64,000 nucleotides of DNA, from positions 186,001 to 250,000 of the forward strand of contig NZ_BPFZ01000001.1 in NCBI RefSeq assembly GCF_030158815.1. Direction: 5' to 3'. Both the position numbers and the translations under genes were made by a program. The stretch is from Candidatus Phycosocius spiralis. GTDB lineage: Bacteria > Pseudomonadota > Alphaproteobacteria > Caulobacterales > Aquidulcibacteraceae. This document shows, piece after piece, positions 8,777 to 19,525 of the stretch. Position 1 is the first letter of the stretch, and every line of letters begins with the position of its first letter. The notes under the pieces were generated by a model that searched no databases, had not been told where the DNA came from, and saw nothing but the letters and a program-made list of their open reading frames with translations.

Positions 8777-9894
8777 TTTGTCTTAAGGCCCCAACGATCA
8801 AGCAATGACGCCCGCACCTCTTTGAATTGATGGTTTTCTATGGCCACTCTGAGATGTGACATCAAATCCTGGTAAAAGCCCAAATTATGCCAAGATAACA
8901 AGGTTTGCCCTAATATTTCTTCGGCTTTGAATAAATGATGCAGATAGGCCTTGGAATACTGATAGCTGGCAGGGCATGAGCTGGCGGCATCGAGAGGTGT
9001 ATTATCTTCAGCAAACTTTGCATTCTTGATATTGATCGGACCATCCCAAGTCCAAGCTTGGCCATGCCGCCCTGCGCGGGTTGGCAGAACGCAATCAAAC
9101 ATATCAATGCCGCGTGCCACAGCTTCAAGTAAGTCGATGGGTTTGCCAACGCCCATCAAATAACGTGGCTTATCTTCGACGATATGTTCGAGGGTCACAT
9201 CCAAAATGTCACACATCAGCTGGTGGCCCTCACCCACAGCTAGACCACCGATGGCATAGCCTTCAAAGCCAATGGAATGCAGGGCATGTGCAGATCTTGC
9301 ACGCAAATCGGGAAAGATGGATCCTTGAACAATTCCGAACAGTGCCTGTTTTTCCCTGGTGCCCCCGAAAGCGTCTTTTGATCGCTGTGCCCAACGTGCG
9401 GAAAGCTCCAAGGATACAAGAGCTTCTTCATGGCTTGAACCAAAGGAAATGCATTCATCGAGTTGCATCACAATGTCTGAGCCGATCATATCGGCTTGCA
9501 ACTCGATCGAGCGCTCAGGTGTTAGCATGTGTTTGGAGCCATCAATATGGCTGCGAAACTCAACCCCTGCTTCGCTAAGCTGGCGTAGGCCCGCCAAAGA
9601 CCACACCTGAAACCCACCTGAATCAGTCAAAATTGGTTTGTCCCACCCCATGAAGCTATGAAGCCCACCCAGTCGCGCTAAGCGCTCACCACCCGGACGA
9701 AGCATCAAATGATAAGTATTGCCCAGTAGAATATCGGCACCCGTAGACTTTACCTGCTCCACACTCATCGCTTTAACACTAGCGGCAGTGCCGACCGGCA
9801 TAAAAGCAGGCGTGCGAATGGTGCCACGCGGGGTTGTGAGTGCGCCAGTCCGCGCACGGCCGTCGTGTGCATGACAGCTAAATGCGAAACTCAT
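8773..9894 (-). CDS. tgt: tRNA-guanine transglycosylase (queuine/preQ1 insertion)
   Basis: 373 residues. It exchanges guanine-34 for preQ1 in tRNAs with GUN anticodons (Asp, Asn, His, Tyr), the first tRNA-bound step of queuosine synthesis. The start ATG at 9892-9894 overlaps the queA stop (ATGA), which decides against an upstream in-frame ATG at 9921. Signature segments are [27 protein letters not shown] (active-site Asp), [27 protein letters not shown] (nucleophile Asp) and [12 protein letters not shown]. The usual zinc Cys cluster near the C-terminus is not in its canonical C-x-C-x2-C form here (only [11 protein letters not shown] is seen), which is worth noting. Confidence 0.95.
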   Translation of the reverse strand: MSFAFSCHAHDGRARTGALTTPRGTIRTPAFMPVGTAASVKAMSVEQVKSTGADILLGNTYHLMLRPGGERLARLGGLHSFMGWDKPILTDSGGFQVWSLAGLRQLSEAGVEFRSHIDGSKHMLTPERSIELQADMIGSDIVMQLDECISFGSSHEEALVSLELSARWAQRSKDAFGGTREKQALFGIVQGSIFPDLRARSAHALHSIGFEGYAIGGLAVGEGHQLMCDILDVTLEHIVEDKPRYLMGVGKPIDLLEAVARGIDMFDCVLPTRAGRHGQAWTWDGPINIKNAKFAEDNTPLDAASSCPASYQYSKAYLHHLFKAEEILGQTLLSWHNLGFYQDLMSHLRVAIENHQFKEVRASLLDRWGLKTN

Positions 9895-10955
9895 CGTGTT
9901 GAAGCCTTCCACATTAAGCATGCATCACCATAAGAATAAAAACGATAGGCATGATCAACGGCATGAGTATACAAAGAACGCATGCCCGACATACCGATCA
10001 AAGCTCCAACCAGCATTAAGAGTGTTGAGCGGGGTAAATGAAAATTGGTCATCAGCCCATCCACCGTCCTAAACCGATAGCCCGGTGTGATAAAAATGGA
10101 AGTTTCCCCACACCCAGCTTTAATCTCACCATCTGCATGGGTAATAGATTCAAGCGTGCGTAAGCTCGTTGTGCCTACAGCAATGATCCGGCGCCCCTCT
10201 GCCTTGGCGCGCATTAAGGCTTCAGCAGTCTGTTCTCTAACCTCATAGGTTTCGCTATGCATGACGTGGTGAGATATGTTATCAACTTTGACCGGCATAA
10301 ATGTACCGGCACCCACATGCAGTGTCAGCCAATGTTGTTCAATCCCCGCTTGGGTCAGTGCTGCCAACAAAGCCGGGGTGAAATGTAAGCCAGCCGTAGG
10401 CGTGGCAACAGATCCTGATTGCCGGGCATAAAGGGTTTGATAGTCTTGCTTATCGTGGGCATCGACTTGACGTTTGCGGGTGATATAGGGTGGTAGTGGC
10501 ATGACACCAAGCTGTGCAATCGCCTCATCCAGAGCCTCCCCCACACAGGAAAAAACCAAACTGATCTCGCCCCCCTGCCCTTTGGCGGTCATAGTCGCTG
10601 TCAAATCGGAGCCAAAGGTCAAAACATCGCCTACTGCCAAGCGCTTGGCTGGGCGACTAAAGGCGTTCCACGTGCTAGGACTCAGGCGCTGGTGCAAATT
10701 GATGTGCACCTCAACAGGCCCGCCCACGTCACTACGTTGCGCCCGGACCGCCTTTAACGCGGCCGGGATAGTCTTGGTGTCATTAAAAACCAACACGTCC
10801 CCAGCTCTTAGAAACTGCGGGAGTTGAGAAACCCTAGCGTCCTCTAGCATCTGATCGGAATGGCGTACCAGCAAACGCGCACTATCGCGCGGGCGGGCGG
10901 GCCGCAGCGCGATCAGGGCTTCTGGTAAGTCAAAGTCGAACTCTGAAATCTGCAT
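9891..10955 (-). CDS. queA: S-adenosylmethionine:tRNA ribosyltransferase-isomerase
   Basis: 354 residues. It transfers and isomerises the ribosyl moiety of SAM onto preQ1-34 of tRNA to form epoxyqueuosine. Family segments are [21 protein letters not shown] at the N-terminus, [41 protein letters not shown] and the C-terminal [19 protein letters not shown]. It overlaps tgt by four bases (ATGA), so the two queuosine steps are translationally coupled. Confidence 0.97.
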   Translation of the reverse strand: MQISEFDFDLPEALIALRPARPRDSARLLVRHSDQMLEDARVSQLPQFLRAGDVLVFNDTKTIPAALKAVRAQRSDVGGPVEVHINLHQRLSPSTWNAFSRPAKRLAVGDVLTFGSDLTATMTAKGQGGEISLVFSCVGEALDEAIAQLGVMPLPPYITRKRQVDAHDKQDYQTLYARQSGSVATPTAGLHFTPALLAALTQAGIEQHWLTLHVGAGTFMPVKVDNISHHVMHSETYEVREQTAEALMRAKAEGRRIIAVGTTSLRTLESITHADGEIKAGCGETSIFITPGYRFRTVDGLMTNFHLPRSTLLMLVGALIGMSGMRSLYTHAVDHAYRFYSYGDACLMWKASTR

Positions 10956-11005
10956 TTTTATCCCTGACTGACATGGGCATTCAGAGTCAAAAGATGGGTT
11001 AGAGT

Positions 11006-11473
11006 TTAGACGTCTGCAGCAACTTTCATCGAAACGATTTTGCCAGGCTCTGTTGGTGGTACGCCTTTTGGTAGCGCATGGACAGCATCCATTCCAGAAG
11101 CAACCTTACCCCATACTGTATATTGACGATCGAGGAAGGTGGCGTCGTCCAGACAGATGAAGAACTGGCTGTTGGCTGAGTTTGGGGCGCTGGTCCGCGC
11201 CATAGAACATACGCCCTCAACATGGGGTTCGCTCGTGAATTCGGCCTTCAAGTCCGGCTTGGTGGAGCCACCAGTCCCGCGACCACTGGGACAGCCACCT
11301 TGTGCCATAAAGCCGTCGATTACCCGATGGAACACAATGCCATCATAAAAACCTTCCCGAGCTAATTCTTTGATACGTGCTACATGCCCAGGAGCCAAGT
11401 CTGGGCGCATATCGATGGTGACTATACCAGTATCGAGTTCCAGAATAAGGGTATTTTCGGGGTCTTGGTTCAT
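11006..11473 (-). CDS. ppiB: Cytoplasmic cyclophilin-type peptidyl-prolyl isomerase
   Basis: 155 residues and no signal peptide, so cytoplasmic. It catalyses cis-trans isomerisation of X-Pro bonds. The cyclophilin core is visible: FYDGIVFHRVIDGFMAQGG (catalytic Arg in FHRV), CSMARTSAPNSANSQFFICL and the WGKVASGMDAVHAL end. It lies between queA and a second, exported cyclophilin on the same strand, with gaps of 50 and 83 bases. Confidence 0.95.
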   Translation of the reverse strand: MNQDPENTLILELDTGIVTIDMRPDLAPGHVARIKELAREGFYDGIVFHRVIDGFMAQGGCPSGRGTGGSTKPDLKAEFTSEPHVEGVCSMARTSAPNSANSQFFICLDDATFLDRQYTVWGKVASGMDAVHALPKGVPPTEPGKIVSMKVAADV

Positions 11474-11556
11474 CTGATCATCTCCTGTGACTGGGGTCCT
11501 AAACGTTCAAAGACGCGCGGCAAAGCCCAAGACCCCCATTCATGTCAGTGATGGAG

Positions 11557-12678
11557 TTAATTCCGTGCAAGAATGCGCCCTTCGGGCATAATATCGCAGT
11601 TTGAAAAGGCGGCACCGCGCTGCTCTAGGGTCGCTTTGAGCTTGGCTTGAAACAACGGCCCGTCTGTTCGCTGGATCACGACCTTGGGACGCTCGCTTTC
11701 TTCTAGATCGCTCAGCACCCGAACAGTTAGCATTTTATCAGGGTCAATAACAGGCTCACCCACCTTAAAGGCGCGGATGACATCGACCCCAACAACAGCA
11801 CGGCCCCAAATTGTGTAACGTCGATCCAAAGTTGGATAGGCCGCCCGCATCAGAAAAAACTGACTATTGGCGGAGTTTTCATCATTACCCCGAGCCATAC
11901 TTGCCACACCTAAACAATGATTTCCCCAAGCGGCGACTTTTTTATCGGTCGTGCGCTCCATCAATATGTCCGATTGCGTGGTAACCGGGATAGTTCTTAT
12001 CCAACCAATACTTGCACCACCACGATCCACCGCTTTAACAAACCCACTATCTGCACCGCGACGAAAATTGAACTCAGCGCGCAAATCAGGTTGGTCCGAT
12101 CCCCCCGATCCGTCGCCTTTCGGATCACCACCTTGCGCCATAAAATCGTTGATCACACGGTGAAAACTTAAGCCATTATAAAAGCCTTCACGGGCTAGTT
12201 TTTTCACACGCTCCACATGGCCTGGAGCGATATCTGGCGCGAGTTCCACGATGATGCGACCCTTCGTCGTTTCAAAAATCAACGCATTTTCTGGGTTAAG
12301 CGTACGCCAGTCTTCGTCAGGAAATACTGCCTTGGCTAGGGGCTGGGCTGGATTTGCCTCAGCTAGAACTTGAGCGGGAGGTTGTGGTTTGGAGTTAGAA
12401 TTGGAGTGAGTAGGCGGATTTTCCGGCGTGGGAATATTCCAATGTGCAACAGTTGGCGTAGCCTTAGCCGGTGATGATGCTGGCTTGGAAAAAGGCTTTG
12501 AACTTGTGCTTTGTCGCGGTTTGGCAGTGGATTTTGATGCATCGGGATTAGAAAGTGGTTCTGCATCTGTTTGGATTTGCGCCCAATGGATGGCCGTTGT
12601 GCGCGATAAAACTGGGCTAGGGTGAATCCAGTTGAGTGTGATAGTCAGTAAGCTGACGAAATAAAGCGACAGTTTCAC
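11557..12678 (-). CDS. Exported cyclophilin-type peptidyl-prolyl isomerase with a Pro/Ser/Lys-rich linker
   Basis: 373 residues. An N-terminal signal (MKLSLYFVSLLTITLNWIHP) is followed by about 90 low-complexity residues rich in Ser, Pro, Lys and Thr. The cyclophilin domain is near residues 125-310, with GLSFHRVINDFMAQGGDPKG, ASMARGNDENSANSQFFLM and YTIWGRAVVGVDVIRAFKVG. Compared with the cytoplasmic paralogue it has an insertion of about 45 residues (RGGASIGWIRTIPVTTQSD...) before the Asn-Ser-Gln-Phe-Phe strand, and a C-terminal tail of about 60 residues. It probably acts as a periplasmic proline isomerase. Its start overlaps the coaD stop by four bases. Confidence 0.9.
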   Translation of the reverse strand: MKLSLYFVSLLTITLNWIHPSPVLSRTTAIHWAQIQTDAEPLSNPDASKSTAKPRQSTSSKPFSKPASSPAKATPTVAHWNIPTPENPPTHSNSNSKPQPPAQVLAEANPAQPLAKAVFPDEDWRTLNPENALIFETTKGRIIVELAPDIAPGHVERVKKLAREGFYNGLSFHRVINDFMAQGGDPKGDGSGGSDQPDLRAEFNFRRGADSGFVKAVDRGGASIGWIRTIPVTTQSDILMERTTDKKVAAWGNHCLGVASMARGNDENSANSQFFLMRAAYPTLDRRYTIWGRAVVGVDVIRAFKVGEPVIDPDKMLTVRVLSDLEESERPKVVIQRTDGPLFQAKLKATLEQRGAAFSNCDIMPEGRILARN

Positions 12679-13160
12679 TTAAACTTCTCCCTTAAAGCAG
12701 CAACAACATGGGCGCTGACAAATGGGCTAACATCCCCGCCAAGGCGTGCGATTTCCTTCACAAGTCGCGAGGCCACAGCCTGATGCTGCACGTCGGCCAT
12801 ATAAAATACGGTTTCGATAACAGTGTTCAGCTTTTGGTTCATGCCAACCATTTGAAATTCATATTCAAAGTCAGAAACGGCACGCAAACCCCGCACAATG
12901 CACGACGCGCCAACCTGTTCCGCAAAATGGATGAGCAAACCTTCCATCGGCAAGACTTCAATTTTACCCAGTGGCTGAAAGCGCTCTGTGTCCTGGGAGA
13001 CCATTGCCACGCGTTCTTCTAAGGAGAAAGTCGGACCCTTATCGCGGTTAATAGCAACCCCAATCACCAATTTGTCAAAAAGTTTGATCGCACGCCCAAT
13101 AACATCCAAATGCCCCAAAGTGATCGGGTCAAATGTCCCGGGATAAAGTCCTACGCGCAT
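12675..13160 (-). CDS. coaD: Phosphopantetheine adenylyltransferase
   Basis: 161 residues, the normal length. It joins ATP and 4'-phosphopantetheine to dephospho-CoA, the penultimate step of CoA synthesis. The nucleotidyltransferase signature YPGTFDPITLGHLDVIGRA (T-x-G-H) and the C-terminal segment QAVASRLVKEIARLGGDVS are intact. The stop overlaps the start of the exported cyclophilin gene (ATGA), an arrangement implying translational coupling. gyrA lies upstream on the same strand, 58 bases away. Confidence 0.97.
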   Translation of the reverse strand: MRVGLYPGTFDPITLGHLDVIGRAIKLFDKLVIGVAINRDKGPTFSLEERVAMVSQDTERFQPLGKIEVLPMEGLLIHFAEQVGASCIVRGLRAVSDFEYEFQMVGMNQKLNTVIETVFYMADVQHQAVASRLVKEIARLGGDVSPFVSAHVVAALREKFK

Positions 13161-13218
13161 CTAAGTCTCCCTGCCTCAGAGCGTATCTGCCACTGATGAG
13201 CGGTCTGTGATGGGGCGT

Positions 13219-16014
13219 TCATGGTTGGTTTGGCACGCCATCTTCATCACCACCCATATCTGCCAAACGTTCAACAGACACGACGCGCTCACCTTCTGAC
13301 ACGCGGATGATCATCACACCCTGTGTAGAGCGCCCTGCACGACGGATCTGATCCACCCGGGTACGAATCAACTGGCCGCCATCGGTTACCATCATCACTT
13401 CATCACTCTCCTCAACGGGGAAAGCCGCGACCAATTGGCCACCCTTGCGCGACAGATCATGGGCGACAATGCCTTTACCGCCGCGATTGGTAACACGATA
13501 CTCAAACGACGATGCCCGTTTACCAAGACCTTCTTCGGCCACCGCCAATACAAATTGCTCACGGGCGGAAAGCTCAGCGTAGCGTTCAGGTGATAATTGT
13601 GCGGATCCACTCACGGCTTCTTCAGAAGATTCTACCACGATATCGCTAGTCTCAGTTTCAGTCTGTTCGGCTTCCTCGCCCCGAACAGAACGGCTTTGTT
13701 TAAGATAGGTTGCGCGTTCTTCGGCGGTGACATCGACATGGCGCAAAATCGACATGGCAATGACTTCATCGCCCTTTCCCAAGGTGATGCCGCGTACTCC
13801 GGTAGAATCTCGACCCTTAAACACCCGTACATCGGTGGTTTGAAAGCGGATACATTGCCCCATACGGGTAGTCAGCAGTATGTCATCTTGATCTGAGCAG
13901 ATGGCAACATCGACGATTTGATCATCCTCATCGTCAAATTTCATAGCGATTTTACCGCCGCGCGCCACGCGTTGGAAGTCAGAGAGCGAATTACGTCGCA
14001 CGGTGCCTTTGCGCGTTGCAAACATCAACTGCAAAGCTGCCCAGCTGTCTTCCTCTTCGGGCAAAGGCATCACTGAGGTAATTTTTTCATCTTTTTCAAT
14101 GGGTAAGATATTGGCAATGGAGCGACCCTTGGTCCGCGGATCCCCAAGTGGCAACCGCCACACTTTTTCACGGTAGACAATGCCCTTAGACGAGAAGAAT
14201 AAGATCGGCGCGTGGGTTGAGGCTACAAACAAGCGCACCACGAAATCTTCATCCTTCGTATCCATGCCCGAACGTCCACGTCCACCACGGTTCTGGGTGC
14301 GATAGGTGGACAAAAGCGTACGTTTGACATAGCCAGCATGAGAAACGGTCACCACCATATCCTCGCGCTCGATGAAATTTTCATCATCAAGGTCAAGGTC
14401 AGCCTCAATAAACGTAGTGCGGCGTGGTACAGCGAAGGTATCGCGAATATGAGTCAATTCCGCGCGAATGATTTCAATCACCCGCGTACGCGATTGCAAA
14501 ATATCCAGTAGATCAGCGATTTTGGCTGCTAAAGAGCGCACTTCATTGCTCAATTCATCGCGGCCAAGCCCGGTTAGGCGCTGCAAGCGCAAATCCAAGA
14601 TCGCGCGCGCTTGATCCTCACTCATGCGAATAGTGCCGGCCTCAGTTAATAAAGAGCGTGGGTCAGCAATCAATCGAATGATCGGGGAAAGGTCATGAGC
14701 AGGCCAATCTCTGCTGGTTAAAGCCAAGCGCGCAGCCGTGGGATCGCTGGCTTCCCGTATCATTCGCACCACTTCATCAATATTGGCCACAGCAATAGCC
14801 AGGCCAACCAAATCATGCCCTCGTTCACGAGCTTTATTTAGGCGGTGGCGGGTACGACGTGCAATCACTTCCTCACGGAAGCTCAAAAACGTTTCTATCA
14901 AGCCGCGCAAAGACATTTGGATGGGGCGACCGCCCACCAAAGCCAGCATATTAACTCCAAATGATGTTTGAAGTTGGGAATAACGATAAAGCTGATTAAG
15001 CACGACTTCAGAAGAAGAATCGCGCCTAAGTTCAATGACCACCCGCATGCCGCGCCGATCACTCTCATCACGCAAGCCGGAAATGCCCTCAACGCGCTTT
15101 TCGCGCACCAATTCGGCGATCCGCTCAATCATCGATGATTTATTCACCTGATAAGGGATTTCCGATACAATGATGGCTTCGCGTTCGCCTCGTATCGTCT
15201 CCACAGACGTCTTAGCGCGCATGATAACCGAACCACGTCCGGTTAAAAGGCCATTGCGGGCACCCGTGCCCCCAACAATTTCGCCCCCAGTAGGAAAATC
15301 AGGACCAGGGACAATGTCAAGCAAATCTTGATCCGAAATCGCAGGATCATCTAGGATCGCCAACGTAGCTGTACAAATTTCGCCAAGATTATGGGGTGGG
15401 ATATTGGTCGCCATCCCCACGGCAATCCCGCCTGCCCCATTAACCAATAAATTTGGATATTGAGCAGGTAAAACAACTGGTTCACTTTCTGAACCATCAT
15501 AATTATCTTGGAAATTGACAGTCGATTCGTCAATATCATCCAAAAGCGACATGGCGATTTTGGCCAATTTGCTTTCGGTATAGCGCATCGCAGCCGGGGG
15601 ATCGCCATCCACTGAACCAAAATTACCCTGCCCATCGATCAGCGGCAGGCTCATCGAGAAGTCCTGTGCCATCCGCACCATCGCATCATAAATAGCACTA
15701 TCGCCATGAGGGTGATACTTCCCCATAACGTCACCCACAATCCGCGAGGATTTGACGTGCTTCTTGTCGGGTGTGAAGCCGCCTTCACCCATGGCATAAA
15801 GAATCCGCCTATGTACAGGCTTGAGGCCGTCGCGCGCATCCGGCAAAGCGCGAGCAACAATCACACTCATGGCATAGTCGAGATATGACGACTTCAGCTC
15901 ATTTTCTATTGAAATTGGCGTAATGCCCTTGGTGTCAATGATCGCAGCTGGGGTAGGTGCTGGCTCCATTGGATCGTCCATGTCGGGGCCTTCGGTGTCT
16001 GATATATCGGTCAA
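13219..16014 (-). CDS. gyrA: DNA gyrase subunit A
   Basis: 931 residues, the breaking-rejoining subunit of gyrase. The catalytic Tyr145 is in AAMRYTES. The quinolone-determining region reads [10 protein letters not shown], with Ser106 and Asp110 at the positions equivalent to E. coli Ser83 and Asp87. Both are the susceptible-type residues. The C-terminal beta-pinwheel carries a GyrA-box variant, [10 protein letters not shown]. An acidic insertion ([20 protein letters not shown]) lies between blades of the C-terminal domain. The N-terminus has about 20 extra acidic residues. Confidence 0.98.
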   Translation of the reverse strand: MTDISDTEGPDMDDPMEPAPTPAAIIDTKGITPISIENELKSSYLDYAMSVIVARALPDARDGLKPVHRRILYAMGEGGFTPDKKHVKSSRIVGDVMGKYHPHGDSAIYDAMVRMAQDFSMSLPLIDGQGNFGSVDGDPPAAMRYTESKLAKIAMSLLDDIDESTVNFQDNYDGSESEPVVLPAQYPNLLVNGAGGIAVGMATNIPPHNLGEICTATLAILDDPAISDQDLLDIVPGPDFPTGGEIVGGTGARNGLLTGRGSVIMRAKTSVETIRGEREAIIVSEIPYQVNKSSMIERIAELVREKRVEGISGLRDESDRRGMRVVIELRRDSSSEVVLNQLYRYSQLQTSFGVNMLALVGGRPIQMSLRGLIETFLSFREEVIARRTRHRLNKARERGHDLVGLAIAVANIDEVVRMIREASDPTAARLALTSRDWPAHDLSPIIRLIADPRSLLTEAGTIRMSEDQARAILDLRLQRLTGLGRDELSNEVRSLAAKIADLLDILQSRTRVIEIIRAELTHIRDTFAVPRRTTFIEADLDLDDENFIEREDMVVTVSHAGYVKRTLLSTYRTQNRGGRGRSGMDTKDEDFVVRLFVASTHAPILFFSSKGIVYREKVWRLPLGDPRTKGRSIANILPIEKDEKITSVMPLPEEEDSWAALQLMFATRKGTVRRNSLSDFQRVARGGKIAMKFDDEDDQIVDVAICSDQDDILLTTRMGQCIRFQTTDVRVFKGRDSTGVRGITLGKGDEVIAMSILRHVDVTAEERATYLKQSRSVRGEEAEQTETETSDIVVESSEEAVSGSAQLSPERYAELSAREQFVLAVAEEGLGKRASSFEYRVTNRGGKGIVAHDLSRKGGQLVAAFPVEESDEVMMVTDGGQLIRTRVDQIRRAGRSTQGVMIIRVSEGERVVSVERLADMGGDEDGVPNQP

Positions 16015-16390
16015 GAGTCAAGCCGTCTTTTAAATGGTCAAAATAGCCCCGAATCGTAGGTGGCTTTCGCCTTGCACCTTAGCATTCACGTGCAGCTAGG
16101 TACAAGCTTAGAGCAGAAAATCCAGCTTTGTTGATGCCAATAGTTGTACCCCTCCCACTGTATTGGTATTTGCCCTTTGTTGGTATTTACCCCTTTGTTG
16201 GTATTTACCCAAGAGAAACAGGCTAACCACATACGATGCGGATATCGTACCCTAGGATCTAATTGTACCCCCTATTGAACCTATGTGGTGAAAAGGCAGA
16301 TCTGCTAGCTTTCGACAATCTATGGCAGTGTATAGGCAATTGCCTTCTACATGATAGGTACAGCCATTGCTAATCTTTATGCATTAAAGA
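16015..16390. other. Intergenic stretch between gyrA and the RND pump gene
   Basis: 376 bases holding the upstream region of gyrA, a short tandem repeat (16163-16210, listed separately) and an AT-rich inverted repeat ATCTTTA/TAAAGAT (16373-16391) that touches the stop of the RND gene and could form a weak hairpin. No gene is seen. Confidence 0.6.
16163..16210. repeat. Short tandem repeat, 17-18 bp unit, 2.7 copies
   Basis: Three consecutive copies begin TTGGTATTT: 16163-16179, 16180-16197 and 16198-16210 (partial). Copies 1 and 2 run to a TTTG end, and one G/A difference separates copy 1 from copies 2 and 3. The repeat sits in the upstream region of gyrA. Function unknown, possibly replication slippage. 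Confidence 0.7.
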
Positions 16391-19300
16391 TCAATTCGAC
16401 TTATCTAATTGAGCTGCCAATTCTTGGCGTTCAAATTCTTCAATCGCCTTGGCACGCGCCAGCGGACTTCCTGTAAACCTGGCTAAGGTCATATAGATAG
16501 GGGGAACAATAAAAAGAGTAAGGATGGTCGAACAAAGAACACCAAATACAACCACCACACCAATATTTGACCGCGCTTCCGCGCCTGCTCCATGCGATAA
16601 GGCCAAGGGGAGGGCCCCTGCGATGGTTGCCACAGATGTCATTAATATTGGCCGTAAGCGCAATGCCGATGCCTCCAAGATTGCATCTTGAACCCTTGCC
16701 CCTTCGTCGCGCAATTGGTTAGCAAATTCGACCATCAAAATGCCATTCTTCGCGGCCAAGGCTACCAGAATGATTAGCCCGATTTGAGAATAAATGTTGA
16801 GCGTAAATCCCGCCGCATAAAGCCCAAACAATCCACCGGCCATCGCCAATGGGACCGTGATCATGATCGTTAAGGGGTGAACAAAACTTTCAAATTGCGC
16901 CGCTAAGGTTAAAAAAACGATCAAAATAGCCAGAATAAATGCAAAACCAATCGCCGAACCTGCTTCCTTAAATTGTTGGCTTTGGCCTGTATAATCAATC
17001 TTCATATCAGGTTTCATTTCGGCGGCAGCCGCTTCCTCCAGCCATTGCACCGCTTGGCCAATTGTATATCCCTTGTTCAAATTGGCGGAAATAGTTATGG
17101 CGCGTAATTTATTCACTCTGGGCAAATCATCGGTTCCACCAAGATGTGTAGTGGTAACAAGATTGGACAATGCCACCAATTCCCCTGTGCGATCGGAGCG
17201 CACATAAATCCGATCCAAATCCTCTACCTGTTTACGCTCACGCCGATCGACTTGAAGAATAACATCGTATTCGTCACCATTGGCCGGATAGGTGCCAACG
17301 CGTCTAAGGCCCGTTGTAGCTTCAAGGGTTCGCCCAATGGACTGAACAGAAACGCCAAGGGCCGCAGCCCGCTCACGGTCGATTGATACTTCTATTTTGG
17401 GCGAGGTTGGCTCATAATTCATACGAATGCGGGCAAATCCTTCATTAAAGCGGCCTTTTGCTAAAATTTTTTCGCCAATAGCCGCTAAATCCTTGTAATT
17501 GCTGCCGCCAAGTACGATGGCGACACCATCATTTCCAGCACCGCGACCGCTGGAAAAGGCATTTTGCATTGAGACACGAAATTGAGCACCAGGGATAGAA
17601 GCCAGCTTTTTGTTCAATTCATCTACCAGGTCATTACCCTCACGCCGCTTTCCCCACTCACTAAGAAAAACCCTGCCAATGGCGCGGTTCATCCGGCCCG
17701 TGCCCTGATCTTGAAAACTTGGGGCTATGAATAAAGTACGCACAGCCTCCCCTCTTCTCACATAGTCTGCCATTATAGGCTCGGCCTTTGCAATCATGGT
17801 TTGAGTGTATGAAAAGCCCGCCCCTTCAGGTGCACTGATATTGATGGTGATATTGCCCCGATCTTCCAGTGGGACCAATTCACTTGGTAATTTGGTCGCA
17901 AAAAACAAAACCGCCCCAAAAATGACAGCCATCACAATCATCACGAATCTGCGAGCCCTTAGACTGGCCTTAACAGAAGCCGTGTAAGATTCTTGAACTT
18001 TCTCAAAACCTCTATTAATCCATGTTGTTAGGGGATTAGCCTTGTTGGCTGGGCGCAGCAATAATGAGCACATCATCGGGGTGAGAGTCAAAGCAACAAA
18101 AGCCGAAATCGACACGGCAGATGCTATGGTTACCGCCAGTTCCACAAACAAGCGCCCGACAAAACCGCCCGTGAACAATAAGGGTGTAAAGACCGAGACG
18201 AGAACTGCGGTTGTTGCGATAACTGCAAATGCCACTTGGTTGGTGCCGCGTTGTGCTGCGATGAGGGCAGGCTCTCCTGCATCCACACGGCGCTGGATGT
18301 TTTCCAAGACCACAATGGCATCGTCCACCACAAGGCCGATCGCCAAAACGAGCGCCAAAAGCGTAATCAAATTGATCGAAAACCCAAAAATGCCCAGAAC
18401 GCCAAATGTAGCAATCAAGCAAACAGGTATAGTGGCTGCAGGCAAAAAGGCCGCTCGAAACGACCCTAAAAATAGATAAATGACCACAATAACCAGCACG
18501 ATGGCTTCGGCCATAGTCGTCCAAACACCTTGAACAGCGCGCTCAATAAACACAGTAGAATCAAAGGCTACTACCATTGTTGTACCCATAGGCAGTGTTT
18601 TGGCTATCAAATCCCTTTGTGCTCGCACAGCACGGGCGACATCTAAGGCATTTGCATTAGATTGACGCACGATCCCCATGCCGACTTGATTGACCCCATT
18701 GCCACGGAAAAGACGTCGATCTTCTTCAGGCTCGATGGCAACCCGTGCTACATCTTCCAATCGCGTCAAGCGCCCATCGCCACTGCGCCCTAATGGCATG
18801 CGGCGAAATTCCTCCGCCGTACGATAACCACGTGCGATCCGCATCGCATAATCGCGCGCCTGCCCTTCGATTTGCCCGGCAGGCAGCTCAACATTTTGGC
18901 TACGTAAAGCTGTATCGACGTCATCAGGGGTGAGACCACGCGCAGCCAAAGCCTCTGTATCAAGCCAAACCCGCATGGACTGACGCAAACCACCAAACAC
19001 CCGAACCGAAGCCACACCATCAATTGCACTAAAACGATCGACCAGATTTTGTTCTGTGAAGTTAGTTAGATCAGCTGTCGACAGCTTCGTTGAAGCCAGA
19101 TTTAAAAACATAATTGGGTCACTATCGGCGTCTGACTTTTCAACTTGGGGCGGATCAACGCCAGAGGGCAACCGATTTTGAATGCGACTGACCGCTGCGC
19201 GCACATCATTGGCCGCTTCATCCAAGCTCCGCGAGAGCTTGAATTCAACTCGGATTGAGGAACGCCCGTCTCGGCTCGAGGCTTGGATTGAGGCTAAGCC

Positions 19301-19525
19301 TTCAATGCCGGTTAACTGGTCTTCAATAATCTGCGTAATTCGGCTTTCAATTATATCTGATGAAGCACCCCGATATTGGGTTGTAACTGAAACGATCGGA
19401 GGGTCTACGGCGGGTAATTCGCGTAAAGGCAACGTCTTAAAAGCAATCAAGCCAAATGCCATCAGCAACAAGCTGGCCACTGTTGCTAAAACGGGGCGCT
19501 TAACGGAGATGTCAGCTATAAACAT
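16391..19525 (-). CDS. RND-family efflux pump, inner-membrane transporter (AcrB/MexB-like)
   Basis: 1044 residues with the duplicated 2 x (1+5) transmembrane architecture and large periplasmic loops of the HAE1 group. The start FIADISVKRPVLATVASLLL is the first membrane helix. The proton-relay Asp pair lies in TM4 (GLVVDDAIVVLENIQRRV), and the conserved TM10 segment is LAAKNGILMVEFANQLRD. It should use the proton gradient to expel hydrophobic compounds through a tripartite complex. Its ATG overlaps the stop of the membrane-fusion gene (TAATG). No outer-membrane TolC-like gene lies nearby, so a distant one must serve. Confidence 0.95.
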   Translation of the reverse strand: MFIADISVKRPVLATVASLLLMAFGLIAFKTLPLRELPAVDPPIVSVTTQYRGASSDIIESRITQIIEDQLTGIEGLASIQASSRDGRSSIRVEFKLSRSLDEAANDVRAAVSRIQNRLPSGVDPPQVEKSDADSDPIMFLNLASTKLSTADLTNFTEQNLVDRFSAIDGVASVRVFGGLRQSMRVWLDTEALAARGLTPDDVDTALRSQNVELPAGQIEGQARDYAMRIARGYRTAEEFRRMPLGRSGDGRLTRLEDVARVAIEPEEDRRLFRGNGVNQVGMGIVRQSNANALDVARAVRAQRDLIAKTLPMGTTMVVAFDSTVFIERAVQGVWTTMAEAIVLVIVVIYLFLGSFRAAFLPAATIPVCLIATFGVLGIFGFSINLITLLALVLAIGLVVDDAIVVLENIQRRVDAGEPALIAAQRGTNQVAFAVIATTAVLVSVFTPLLFTGGFVGRLFVELAVTIASAVSISAFVALTLTPMMCSLLLRPANKANPLTTWINRGFEKVQESYTASVKASLRARRFVMIVMAVIFGAVLFFATKLPSELVPLEDRGNITINISAPEGAGFSYTQTMIAKAEPIMADYVRRGEAVRTLFIAPSFQDQGTGRMNRAIGRVFLSEWGKRREGNDLVDELNKKLASIPGAQFRVSMQNAFSSGRGAGNDGVAIVLGGSNYKDLAAIGEKILAKGRFNEGFARIRMNYEPTSPKIEVSIDRERAAALGVSVQSIGRTLEATTGLRRVGTYPANGDEYDVILQVDRRERKQVEDLDRIYVRSDRTGELVALSNLVTTTHLGGTDDLPRVNKLRAITISANLNKGYTIGQAVQWLEEAAAAEMKPDMKIDYTGQSQQFKEAGSAIGFAFILAILIVFLTLAAQFESFVHPLTIMITVPLAMAGGLFGLYAAGFTLNIYSQIGLIILVALAAKNGILMVEFANQLRDEGARVQDAILEASALRLRPILMTSVATIAGALPLALSHGAGAEARSNIGVVVVFGVLCSTILTLFIVPPIYMTLARFTGSPLARAKAIEEFERQELAAQLDKSN

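Noticed and set aside
9081-9578. Long plus-strand frame opposite tgt
   Set aside because: It lies wholly within the well-supported tgt gene and shows no protein-family signal.
15678-15720. Quinolone-resistance substitution in gyrA
   Set aside because: Ser106 and Asp110 (E. coli 83 and 87) are the susceptible-type residues.
18036-18524. Long frames on both strands within the RND gene
   Set aside because: They are antisense or out-of-frame shadows of a highly conserved transporter gene.
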